Of a stretch of 48,468 nucleotides of DNA, positions 23,307 to 30,300 are shown piece by piece; positions within the stretch are counted from its first letter, which is position 1, and every line of letters starts with the position of its first letter. The stretch is from a virus. Location of the stretch: the IMG/VR virus record IMGVR_UViG_3300020477_000045, positions 1 to 48,468 of that record, one strand, 5' to 3'. The position numbers and the translations under genes were made by a program. The notes under the pieces are model-generated. The model saw nothing but the letters and a program-made list of their open reading frames with translations. It had not been told where the DNA came from and searched no databases.

Positions 23307-24085
23307 TGCTTGACATAGAGCGTATCTACAGCTCTTTTATAGATCAAAAGCAAGAAGAAAGAAATGAAAACTATAAAGATTTTGAAGGATGGTTTGGAGC
23401 TTCTTCTGCTGGTCATTGTCATAAAAAACAATACTATAAACTAACCAATACGGAGGCAGAAAAGACTACAGAGAGAGTCTCGCGCCTCCTGAGGTTGGGA
23501 ACTATTGTTCATAAAGATATTGAACAATCTATATTAGCTTGGAATAAATCGAATAAAACTAAAATTCAAACTGAGAAAAGGGTAACAATTCCAGAGTTAA
23601 AAGTTGTGGGTCATGTTGACATTCTTGAAGAAGAAGACAATGTTAACAGAATCTATGATTTTAAAACTGTCGCTTCTTATAAATGGAAAAAGAAATTTGG
23701 ACGTTTTAAGAATAGAGATAAAAATGCTGATATTAATTACAAATTACAGTTAGGTACATATGGTTTAGCTGCTGGTAAAAGTCCTGAAGATACAGAATTA
23801 TATTTAATTTGGTATAATAAGGATAACAGTAGTATGAAAAAACCATTACCTATTGACAGTAGATGGATGAATATAGCTAAAGAATATTGGGAAAAACTGA
23901 AACATAATATTGATATGTGGACAGGCGCTGCTTCTTTAGAACCTGATGAATTAAAAGAAGATGGGATAACGATTCCTTTAAAAGAAAACACAGAATGGGA
24001 ATGTAACCTTTGTCAGTATTATTATAGGTGTGGTAGTAAATACAACACTAAACAACAAAAAACGCAAACAGCCTTAACATGGTAA
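23306..24085 (+). CDS. PD-(D/E)XK nuclease, Cas4/RecB-like
   Basis: 259 residues. Catalytic motifs are GTIVHKDIEQ (His69), VVGHVDI (Asp105), YDFKT (Asp118, Lys120) and Gln148 in LQLGTY. Cys38 in GHCHKKQ plus a C-terminal C233-x2-C236-x5-C242 fits an iron-sulfur cluster as in Cas4 and AddB. Such phage enzymes resect DNA ends for annealing by ERF or Red-beta proteins. It overlaps the DUF736-like gene by one base (TAATG). No CRISPR array is present, so the recombination exonuclease role is preferred. Confidence 0.85.
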   Translation: MLDIERIYSSFIDQKQEERNENYKDFEGWFGASSAGHCHKKQYYKLTNTEAEKTTERVSRLLRLGTIVHKDIEQSILAWNKSNKTKIQTEKRVTIPELKVVGHVDILEEEDNVNRIYDFKTVASYKWKKKFGRFKNRDKNADINYKLQLGTYGLAAGKSPEDTELYLIWYNKDNSSMKKPLPIDSRWMNIAKEYWEKLKHNIDMWTGAASLEPDELKEDGITIPLKENTEWECNLCQYYYRCGSKYNTKQQKTQTALTW

Positions 24086-24097
24086 AAGGAGAAGTAA

Positions 24098-24550
24098 ATG
24101 AAAACTTTTGATTACTCATCTCAATTACAGTCAGATTCTATTAAGAATTTGGCAGCAGCTCAACTAGCTGTTCAAAAAGAGATAAAAGACATCTCTAAAG
24201 ACAGTAAGGGATATGGATACAACTATACTTCATTTGATAAGCTTGTACAGTATCTAAGACCTTTACTTGGTAAACATGGTCTATCATTTGTTCAAATGCC
24301 AACTGGTGATGATTCATCTGTTGGTGTTAAAACAATGTATATGCACGCTGAATCTGGTGAATGGATTAGTTGTGAAATTAAATCACCAATTGCAGAGTCT
24401 AAAGGTATGAACACTTATCAATCTATTGGTAGTGCAATAACATACTTTAGAAGATACAGTCTTTCATCGTTTGTAGGAATTGCAAGTGAGGAAGATATAG
24501 ATGCTACATCGAAACCAAAAATAAATGAAGGAGATCAAGAGCCATGGTAG
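24098..24550 (+). CDS. ERF-family single-strand annealing protein
   Basis: 150 residues with the ERF pattern: a helical lead-in (LAAAQLAVQKEIKDI), YGYNYTSFDKLVQYLRPLL, KHGLSFVQM, HAESGEWISCEI and YQSIGSAITYFRRYSL, ending GIASEEDIDA. ERF proteins anneal complementary strands in phage recombination. It follows the nuclease gene and overlaps the start of 24544-24828 by 7 bases. AAAGGAG precedes the ATG. Confidence 0.9.
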   Translation: MKTFDYSSQLQSDSIKNLAAAQLAVQKEIKDISKDSKGYGYNYTSFDKLVQYLRPLLGKHGLSFVQMPTGDDSSVGVKTMYMHAESGEWISCEIKSPIAESKGMNTYQSIGSAITYFRRYSLSSFVGIASEEDIDATSKPKINEGDQEPW

Positions 24551-24828
24551 ATTCTTGGAGTTACAACCAATTAAATCTTGAAAAGGATGCTAATTACAGT
24601 ATCGGTTTTAATGACGGTAGCCAATTTAATAAGGTTACTTTTGTTGGAACAAAATTAATGAATGGTAAGTCAATGTTATGTTTTGTAACAGAAGATTTAC
24701 ATGACCTTTCTGTTAATCCTAGCTATGTATCATTTATAGCTGGTAACGGAATTAACCCTAACTATGAATTTGAACAAATAGTTAAAGAAAAAGAGGAGAT
24801 TGAAAATGGGCAAACTAACAGCGAATGA
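24544..24828 (+). CDS. Early protein beside the recombination genes, unknown function
   Basis: 94 residues beginning MVDSWSYNQLNLEKDANYSI, with strands (FNKVTFVGTKLMNGKSMLCFV) and an acidic tail. The start overlaps the ERF stop. A beta-rich small domain, possibly OB-like, but not recognisable from sequence alone. Confidence 0.65.
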   Translation: MVDSWSYNQLNLEKDANYSIGFNDGSQFNKVTFVGTKLMNGKSMLCFVTEDLHDLSVNPSYVSFIAGNGINPNYEFEQIVKEKEEIENGQTNSE

Positions 24829-25102
24829 TCTTGAAACCTTACAAAATGCAGGGATAGTTGATGCTAAAACTGCTAAAGGTATCAAAGAAAAAGGTCTAGC
24901 TTCTGAGCGCCGTCACAGTACTAGAAAATATATGAAAACCAAAGATGGTAAGTGGGTAACGCCTACTTTATATTGGAGAGGCGGAGGCAACACTACTTCT
25001 TCTAAGAAGATGCAAGAGTTTAAAACTAAGTTTAATAAACTTGTAGATGAATATGCTGGTACAGCAACTGATAAAAAAGGAACTGCTCACAAAGCTAAAT
25101 AA
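24806..25102 (+). CDS. Small basic early protein, unknown function
   Basis: 98 residues: MGKLTANDLETLQNAGIVDA then a basic segment (GLASERRHSTRKYMKTKDGK) and TPTLYWRGGGNTTSSK. The ATG at 24806 with GGAG 7 bases upstream is preferred over a TTG at 24800. The opening resembles a short helix-turn pattern. It could be DNA-binding. Confidence 0.6.
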   Translation: MGKLTANDLETLQNAGIVDAKTAKGIKEKGLASERRHSTRKYMKTKDGKWVTPTLYWRGGGNTTSSKKMQEFKTKFNKLVDEYAGTATDKKGTAHKAK

Positions 25103-25116
25103 GTGTGTTGTGTAAT

Positions 25117-25195
25117 AGAGTAAAGAGCAAAAGTGGTATTATAGGCTTAAGTGTCTATGGTTGGCTAGGAGGTGCCTGCCTTGCTCTTTTACTCT
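25117..25195 (+). ncRNA. Candidate structured RNA 5 (three-way junction)
   Basis: A 14-bp closing helix is formed by 25117-25130 with 25181-25195 (one bulge): AGAGTAAA/TTTACTCT and GAGCAA/TTGCTC. Inside are ATAG (25141-25144) with CTAT (25155-25158), and GGC (25163-25165) with GCC (25178-25180) stacked on AGG (25167-25169) with CCT (25175-25177). Both strands of the closing helix and the two inner hairpins fit together without conflict, making this the cleanest element. Confidence 0.65.
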
Positions 25196-25214
25196 TAAAT
25201 TAAGGGCGTTGACA

Positions 25215-25544
25215 ATGAAAAATAAAAACAATGATTTATATACTATTGAAGATGACATTAAGAATCTCGACAATTTATTAAATGGATGGTGGTGGTACAC
25301 TAATCAGCGTGAGTATGCTTTCCCAAAAGGAACTAGAACAATAGCAAATGATAAAGAAAAGTCTAATCCTAAAATATGTCCTAAATGTAATTATGTTTGG
25401 GCAAGAGAAAATATATCAAGAACAATTAATTCAAGATTCTTAGTAGATTTTCCTAGATACGGATTGAAAAAAGCAGTATGTTACTTTTGTGTACCTTATG
25501 AAAAACAAAGAATTAATAAAAATGCAGAGTCAACATCAGAATAA
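25215..25544 (+). CDS. Small zinc-binding protein
   Basis: 109 residues. C55-x2-C58 (ICPKCNYVW) and C89-x2-C92 (AVCYFCVP) form a ribbon; the N-terminus is acidic with a WWW run. The start at ATG 25215 is chosen because the longer frame from 25161 would run through structured RNA 5. GGG is the only weak site upstream. Confidence 0.6.
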   Translation: MKNKNNDLYTIEDDIKNLDNLLNGWWWYTNQREYAFPKGTRTIANDKEKSNPKICPKCNYVWARENISRTINSRFLVDFPRYGLKKAVCYFCVPYEKQRINKNAESTSE

Positions 25545-25606
25545 TAATAATAATGGATTCTACATACCAAATATCAACAAATAGATATATTGTAAGGAGT
25601 AAATAG

Positions 25607-25849
25607 ATGTACGAAATAGAAGGAACTGTTACCTTAAAATTATCAAGGAAGGAACTGGAACTTATAGTAAACTGCTTGAACATTGCAGTACCCACAATTC
25701 AATCAACTTTATTAAACAATGAAATAACTTTCGATAAAAATGTTTTTGGTTTGTATGACAAACTGTTAAAGGATTTAAACAATGTCAAAGAAGAATGGAC
25801 AGAAAAAGAAAAAGAATACTACAAAAATAACAGAACTGAAAAACCTTGA
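25607..25849 (+). CDS. Small early protein, unknown function
   Basis: 80 residues: MYEIEGTVTLKLSRKELELI, a helical section, and a charged end (EEWTEKEKEYYKNNRTEKP). AAGGAG stands before the ATG. It overlaps the next gene by 68 bases, more than the other pairs, but both starts look usable. Confidence 0.6.
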   Translation: MYEIEGTVTLKLSRKELELIVNCLNIAVPTIQSTLLNNEITFDKNVFGLYDKLLKDLNNVKEEWTEKEKEYYKNNRTEKP

Positions 25850-26102
25850 GCCTGGAGATAAGTTTTCTTCTCCATGCTTTAAGGATCATAAAGGTGTTCT
25901 TTTAGAAGTTACAAGCGGGTCAGCAAGTGTTTATTGGTATAGCATACCTGATCACTGGTTTAAAAAACATTACGATGATGAAACAGATTTAGATGAAGAT
26001 GGTAGGTATTATGAGGGATTAGATGTATACTTCTTTAAGAAAAAAACTTACATCGGTCCTAATACAGGTGTGATAAAAATAGGAGAGGTAAATGCCAAAT
26101 AG
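25782..26102 (+). CDS. Small early protein, unknown function
   Basis: 106 residues. The Lys-rich N-terminus (MSKKNGQKKKKNTTK) is followed by LEPGDKFSSPCFKDHKGVLLEV and beta strands ending in VIKIGEVNAK. The GDKF...GVLLEV layout resembles small SH3-like barrels. The ribosome site (GGAT) is modest. Overlaps genes on both sides. Confidence 0.55.
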   Translation: MSKKNGQKKKKNTTKITELKNLEPGDKFSSPCFKDHKGVLLEVTSGSASVYWYSIPDHWFKKHYDDETDLDEDGRYYEGLDVYFFKKKTYIGPNTGVIKIGEVNAK

Positions 26103-26229
26103 AAAAGCAAAGGATAGAAAATTCAAAAAAAGAAAATTAAATGATTGGCTTAAAGTCAATGGAAGAACTTCAAAACAAATAAAAAAAAGGAGAAAGAAAA
26201 ATGAGCGAAAAAAGTCTATGTTACTCTGA
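26092..26229 (+). CDS. Very small basic protein
   Basis: 45 residues, nearly half Lys or Arg: MPNRKAKDRKFKKRKLNDWL, KVNGRTSKQIKKRRKKN. GAGAGG precedes the ATG. It overlaps the DUF932 gene by 29 bases. The LNDWLKVNGRT core recurs in small phage proteins. Likely binds nucleic acid by charge; no proven role. Confidence 0.6.
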   Translation: MPNRKAKDRKFKKRKLNDWLKVNGRTSKQIKKRRKKNERKKSMLL

Positions 26230-26989
26230 TTCAACATTTGCAGTAACTGAAACGCCAGTTCTAATAGAAGGAACTGTAAACTCTGATGATTACAAAATGA
26301 TTATCAGGAATGATACTTGTGAAGTATTAAGTTGTATGTCTAAAGACTATAAACTTGTTACAAATGAAGAAGTATTAGATAAATCCCTTCCACATATTAA
26401 AGAAAAAGGTGGAGAATTAACTGAGCAAAGAGTATTTGGAAATGGTGCTAGAACATCATGGACGTTTCAGTTTAAACGACATCCAGTAACAATTGGTGGT
26501 GAAAAGCTTTACCCTCAATTAAACATCAAAAACAGTTACGATGGCAGTAGTACAGTGTCTGTTTTAGGTGGAGTATTTCGACTATTATGCTCTAACGGAG
26601 CTATTATTGGTCAAATATTTGATCAGCACTCAGAAAGACATTCTGTGTATAATACTACATTAAATAATGGTCATATTGGTAAAATGGTAGAGAATACTAT
26701 TGACAGTATGGGAAAAGTATTTTCAACAGAATTTCCAGTGCTGTTTGAAACCCAAATAAAAGATCACAAAGATGTAGTAAGAGCCATTGAGAAGCTACCT
26801 TCAAAATATAATGAAGATGCTGTTAACTATTTGTTAACTCATAAGCCTAAAACATACTGGGACTTATTCAATCTGTTAACTTGGGTTCTTACCCATAGAG
26901 CTAACAGAGATCACGAGACTACGCACAGACTAGAGTCTGAAGTGTACCATTTCATCCGCAAAATGGTTCCTGGTATAGCAAGAGCTTAG
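26201..26989 (+). CDS. DUF932 phage/plasmid protein
   Basis: 262 residues. The middle has LNIKNSYDGSSTVSVLGGVF then RLLCSNGAIIGQ, the signature of DUF932 proteins, and the following region has FQFKRHPVTIGG-like strands upstream. The family is common beside phage and plasmid replication or recombination genes; its biochemical role is not settled. AAAGGAG upstream. Next gene starts 2 bases after the stop. Confidence 0.75.
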   Translation: MSEKSLCYSDSTFAVTETPVLIEGTVNSDDYKMIIRNDTCEVLSCMSKDYKLVTNEEVLDKSLPHIKEKGGELTEQRVFGNGARTSWTFQFKRHPVTIGGEKLYPQLNIKNSYDGSSTVSVLGGVFRLLCSNGAIIGQIFDQHSERHSVYNTTLNNGHIGKMVENTIDSMGKVFSTEFPVLFETQIKDHKDVVRAIEKLPSKYNEDAVNYLLTHKPKTYWDLFNLLTWVLTHRANRDHETTHRLESEVYHFIRKMVPGIARA

Positions 26990-26990
26990 T

Positions 26991-27827
26991 ATGGCACATA
27001 TAGGTTTCGCAAGATGTCCTGTAATAATACCTTACTACGGTGGGAAGTGGGAACTTTCTAAACAGTTAGTTCCCATGATCCCACATCATGAAAGGTATGT
27101 AGAAATGTTTGCTGGTGGTCTTAGTATGTATTTTAGAAAACCAAAATGTTCCTTTAATGTAGTTAATGATCTTGATAATGATATTGTAAATTTGTATATT
27201 TCAGTATTAGAAAAGTTTGAAGAATTTAGTAAATATGTAGTTCTTCTTCCAAGATCAAGAAAACTATTTATTGACTTCAGAAAGGAAATCTTGACAACTA
27301 AAAACGAAGTACAGATACCTGATGCACGTAGAGCTGCTATATATTACTATGTCATAAAAAACTCTTTTAATAGAAATCCATATAATCCTTTTTCAAAATC
27401 AGAAAAGAAATTATGGTCATCTGATTTAATAGATGAAATAGCATGGTCTAAAAAGCAATTAGACGGAGTCGTAATTGAGAATTTAGATTATAGAATGCTA
27501 GTTGAAAAATACGAACCAAAAGAAGGTGATTTTTGGTACATGGACCCGCCATATGTAGTAGCGGGTGAAAGAAAAGACTACTATTTCCATGACTTCACTA
27601 TGGATATGCATAACGAACTTGTTAATCTTTGTAATAAAATTAATACAAATGGTGGACAGTTCATGGTCAGTTATGACGACAGAGAAGAGGTCAGAAGCTT
27701 GTTCAAAGATTATAAAATTAATGAAATTAAATGCGTGTATGCAGGATCAAGTGATAAAAAACAAAGAACAGAATTGGTTATAACTAATTATGAGCCCCCA
27801 AAATCAGAGCAAACAAACTTATTCTAA
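26991..27827 (+). CDS. DNA adenine methylase (D12 class)
   Basis: 278 residues. PYYGGKW (14-20) and FAGG (40-43) form the AdoMet-binding site and DPPY (185-188) is the catalytic motif, in the D12/Dam order. The enzyme transfers a methyl group to N6 of adenine. Its target (GATC or other) is not visible. It may protect phage DNA from host restriction or mark replicated DNA. Its start at ATG 26991 is 2 bases after the DUF932 stop. Its last 38 bases overlap the helicase frame. Confidence 0.9.
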   Translation: MAHIGFARCPVIIPYYGGKWELSKQLVPMIPHHERYVEMFAGGLSMYFRKPKCSFNVVNDLDNDIVNLYISVLEKFEEFSKYVVLLPRSRKLFIDFRKEILTTKNEVQIPDARRAAIYYYVIKNSFNRNPYNPFSKSEKKLWSSDLIDEIAWSKKQLDGVVIENLDYRMLVEKYEPKEGDFWYMDPPYVVAGERKDYYFHDFTMDMHNELVNLCNKINTNGGQFMVSYDDREEVRSLFKDYKINEIKCVYAGSSDKKQRTELVITNYEPPKSEQTNLF

Positions 27828-29175
27828 AAATAATAATGGTGATTATATGGTTTTAAATAAAGATGGAATTGCACCTAATAATACAGAAGCTGAAAAAGCA
27901 GTTTTAGGAGCTGTTCTAAAAGGCGGTGCTAATACTTATGAAGTAGCAAGCACATGGATAAAAGAAAATAGAGCTTTTTATAATCAAGATAATCAAAAAA
28001 TATGGAAGTCTATGGCATCTTTACATAAAAGACATGAAATCATAGATACAGTAACTGTCTCAGATGAAGTAAGGAAGCACTTAAAAGAAGCAGATACTGG
28101 AATGGCTTACTATATATCAGGTTTATTTGAAGCTTGCCCTTCCGAACATTCTGTTGAAGATTATTGTAAAATAGTTTGGGAAAGGTATATAAAAAGAGAA
28201 GCAATAAAATCAGCTAGGATTTTAGCTAAAACAGCTGAAGATAATAATCTTACAATAGCAGATGTTCTAACGAGACATGAAAGATATTCTGAAGAATTAA
28301 GAAACTTGGAGCCTACATCTAGACAAACAATATCCAATGTTGTTGACAGTACTTTAGAACATATAGAGCGTCAAGATAATGTAATACCATTTGGTTTAGA
28401 ATTTATGGATAGAGCTGCAGGAGGAATGACTAGACAAGAAATAACAGTAATTGGCGGTAGACCGGGTCATGGGAAATCTACATTAATGATAAATATTGTT
28501 AGCTCTTTAATTCAAGGTGGATATAAAGTAATGTTATTTAACAGAGAGATGTCAAATACAGAAATGATGAAGAAATTATTATGTATGGAATGTGAAAAGC
28601 TTGATTATGATAAAGTTAGAAGACATGAGTTAACTAAGAAAGAAAAACAAAAATTAATTGATGCGACTGAAGAAGTTAAAAAGAAGTATGAAAACTTTTT
28701 AATGTATGACAATATAAGAACATTAGGTGAAAGTCTAAGGGAAGTAAATAGGCACAAACCAGATGTTGTTATTGATGATTACATACAGCTTATAGATATG
28801 GAAGGAACAGCAGACCAAAGAAGATTGGAAGTTGAAAAGATAATGCATGAATATAAATGGTTATGTAAAAAGATAGATTGTAGCGCAATTCTTATAAGTC
28901 AATTAAATAGAGAAATTGAGAAAAGAGATGATCCAGTTCCTCAAATGGCAGACTTTGCTGAATCAGGTGCAATTGAACAAACAGCTGAAATGGCTGCTTT
29001 TGTATACTATCCATTTAATACTGATCCTGAAACTAACGACAGATTTGAATCAAGAATAATAATAGCTAAATCTAGATATGGTAATATTGGGAGATTTACA
29101 GTAGGATATGATGGTAATATTTGTAAATTCTTTGAAACTATTGAAGAAGCTAGGAAAGGTAAAAGTGATTGGTAA
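27790..29175 (+). CDS. dnaB: Replicative DNA helicase, DnaB type
   Basis: 461 residues. An N-terminal helical domain (AEKAVLGAVL) leads to the RecA-like motor: Walker A GRPGHGKS (223-230) and Walker B VVIDDYIQL (326-334), followed by the LISQLNREIEKRDD-type segment typical of DnaB. It unwinds DNA at the fork as a hexamer. An in-frame ATG at 27847 gives a 442-residue product and would avoid the overlap with the methylase, so the true start is uncertain. No separate primase or loader is recognisable nearby. Confidence 0.9.
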   Translation: MSPQNQSKQTYSKNNNGDYMVLNKDGIAPNNTEAEKAVLGAVLKGGANTYEVASTWIKENRAFYNQDNQKIWKSMASLHKRHEIIDTVTVSDEVRKHLKEADTGMAYYISGLFEACPSEHSVEDYCKIVWERYIKREAIKSARILAKTAEDNNLTIADVLTRHERYSEELRNLEPTSRQTISNVVDSTLEHIERQDNVIPFGLEFMDRAAGGMTRQEITVIGGRPGHGKSTLMINIVSSLIQGGYKVMLFNREMSNTEMMKKLLCMECEKLDYDKVRRHELTKKEKQKLIDATEEVKKKYENFLMYDNIRTLGESLREVNRHKPDVVIDDYIQLIDMEGTADQRRLEVEKIMHEYKWLCKKIDCSAILISQLNREIEKRDDPVPQMADFAESGAIEQTAEMAAFVYYPFNTDPETNDRFESRIIIAKSRYGNIGRFTVGYDGNICKFFETIEEARKGKSDW

Positions 29176-29336
29176 TGATAACAAATAGCAATATAAGATT
29201 AATATCAGAAGAAGAATCGAGAAATAAAACTATAAGATTCGGAAGAAAAATGTGGAACAAGGGACTGTTATCTGGAAGCGCTTTAGGTCTTGTTACTGGA
29301 TTAATAATTGGATTTTTTATTGGACTTATTTATTGA
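29175..29336 (+). CDS. Very small membrane protein after the helicase
   Basis: 53 residues: a charged N-terminus (MITNSNIRLISEEESRNKTI) and one transmembrane helix (GLLSGSALGLVTGLIIGFFIGLIY) with glycine zippers. Its start overlaps the helicase stop (TAATG) and its end overlaps the next gene by 4 bases. Confidence 0.6.
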   Translation: MITNSNIRLISEEESRNKTIRFGRKMWNKGLLSGSALGLVTGLIIGFFIGLIY

Positions 29337-29572
29337 GACCAACTGTAATATTGAAGACAAACAATAGAATCACGCAAGAATGTAGGATGTGCGGTAAGGA
29401 TATACTTTATAAAAAACAATATAATTATGTAAGTCCTTACACGGAGGTTAAATTAACTGTATGTAGAGATTGTGGAGTTAGAGAATATTACGGAACAAGA
29501 GGTAAATCTACTAAAACATATAAAAGACACATGAGAGATAATTTATTATTTGGATTGGAGGAAAATGTATAA
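29333..29572 (+). CDS. Small zinc-ribbon protein, TTG start inferred
   Basis: 79 residues from TTG at 29333. C17-x2-C20 (ECRMCGK) and C44-x2-C47 (VCRDCGV) form a zinc ribbon. An upstream ATG at 29252 exists but runs through the membrane gene. The TTGA overlap (start within the previous stop) is typical of coupled genes. It ends just inside the resolvase gene. No partner is known. Confidence 0.5.
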   Translation: MRPTVILKTNNRITQECRMCGKDILYKKQYNYVSPYTEVKLTVCRDCGVREYYGTRGKSTKTYKRHMRDNLLFGLEENV

Positions 29573-30029
29573 ATCTATAATAGGAATAGACCCTGGTAAA
29601 TCAGGTGGCATATGTATGTATAATGGTGGAGATTTTGTAATGGCTTTACCATGTCCTAACGATGAAAACGGAATGGCTGAAGCTATGAGAAATATTGTTA
29701 ATGGTTTAGAGATTGAAGGAATACCTGCAAGCAAAATATTAGTTGCTATAGAAAATGTTCATGCATTCCCAACAGATACTAGATCAAGTGCTTTTAAGTT
29801 TGGAGCAAACTATGGAGCATGGTTAGGTATATGTGCATCCAACAATCTTAAAATAGAAAAAATACATCCTAGGGTATGGATGAAAAAATATGGTGAACTA
29901 CCAAAAAACAAAACCGAAAGAAAAAGATTTTTAAGAGAAATAGCAAAGAAATGTTTTCCAGATGCTAGAGTTACTCTTAAGACAACAGATGCAATACTAA
30001 TTGCTAAGTATAAATTCGAGGAGGCGTGA
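29565..30029 (+). CDS. RuvC-like Holliday-junction resolvase
   Basis: 154 residues. The RNase H-like active site is Asp9 in IGIDPGKSG, Glu63 in AIENVHAFP and Asp142 in TTDAIL, the normal RuvC order. The enzyme resolves branched DNA from recombination and replication before packaging. The ATG at 29565 has GGAGG just 3-4 bases upstream; the alternative TTG at 29550 has none. Its stop falls inside the stem of the structured element at 30018-30089. Confidence 0.85.
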   Translation: MYKSIIGIDPGKSGGICMYNGGDFVMALPCPNDENGMAEAMRNIVNGLEIEGIPASKILVAIENVHAFPTDTRSSAFKFGANYGAWLGICASNNLKIEKIHPRVWMKKYGELPKNKTERKRFLREIAKKCFPDARVTLKTTDAILIAKYKFEEA

Positions 30030-30089
30030 GGGTTTTATAGTGATGAGAGTTATCCTTTCGCTTATCATGAGGTTTTCCTCGCCCTCCTC
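30018..30089 (+). ncRNA. Candidate structured RNA 6 at the resolvase stop
   Basis: GAGGAGG (30018-30024) pairs with CCTCCTC (30083-30089), and GAGG (30028-30031) with CCTC (30077-30080). Inside, GTGATGAG (30040-30047) pairs with CTTATCAT (30061-30068). The outer stem contains the resolvase stop codon (30027-30029). It could be an RNase-processing or stability element. Confidence 0.55.
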
Positions 30090-30111
30090 ATAATTAAAAA
30101 AGGAGATTATA

Positions 30112-30300
30112 ATGAAAGATAAAGAAATTATTGATATGATAGAAGAAGTTCTGGAAGCAAATTTACAAGTATGTAAAATGATAAGAAATGAAAATTTAAA
30201 AAGTCAGAAAGAAGCTACTATGCTTATAGTAAGAAGTTTAAAAAAGATGGCTGACAATATAATAGAAGATGATAAAGCTATGTATAAGGTTAGGATTTAG
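30112..30300 (+). CDS. Last early gene, small helical protein
   Basis: 62 residues, acidic-basic helix (MKDKEIIDMIEEVLEANLQV, then LIVRSLKKMADNIIED). AAAAGGAG precedes it. Its stop overlaps the convergent 916-residue gene by 11 bases, leaving no space for a shared terminator. Confidence 0.65.
   Translation: MKDKEIIDMIEEVLEANLQVCKMIRNENLKSQKEATMLIVRSLKKMADNIIEDDKAMYKVRI

Noticed and set aside
23306-24085. Cas4 as part of a CRISPR system
   Set aside because: No repeat-spacer array and no other cas genes in the window.
15930-30089. tRNA or tmRNA genes in the folded spacers
   Set aside because: No TTC-R-A T-loop, no acceptor stem closing 70-90 bases with CCA, and no anticodon arm found.
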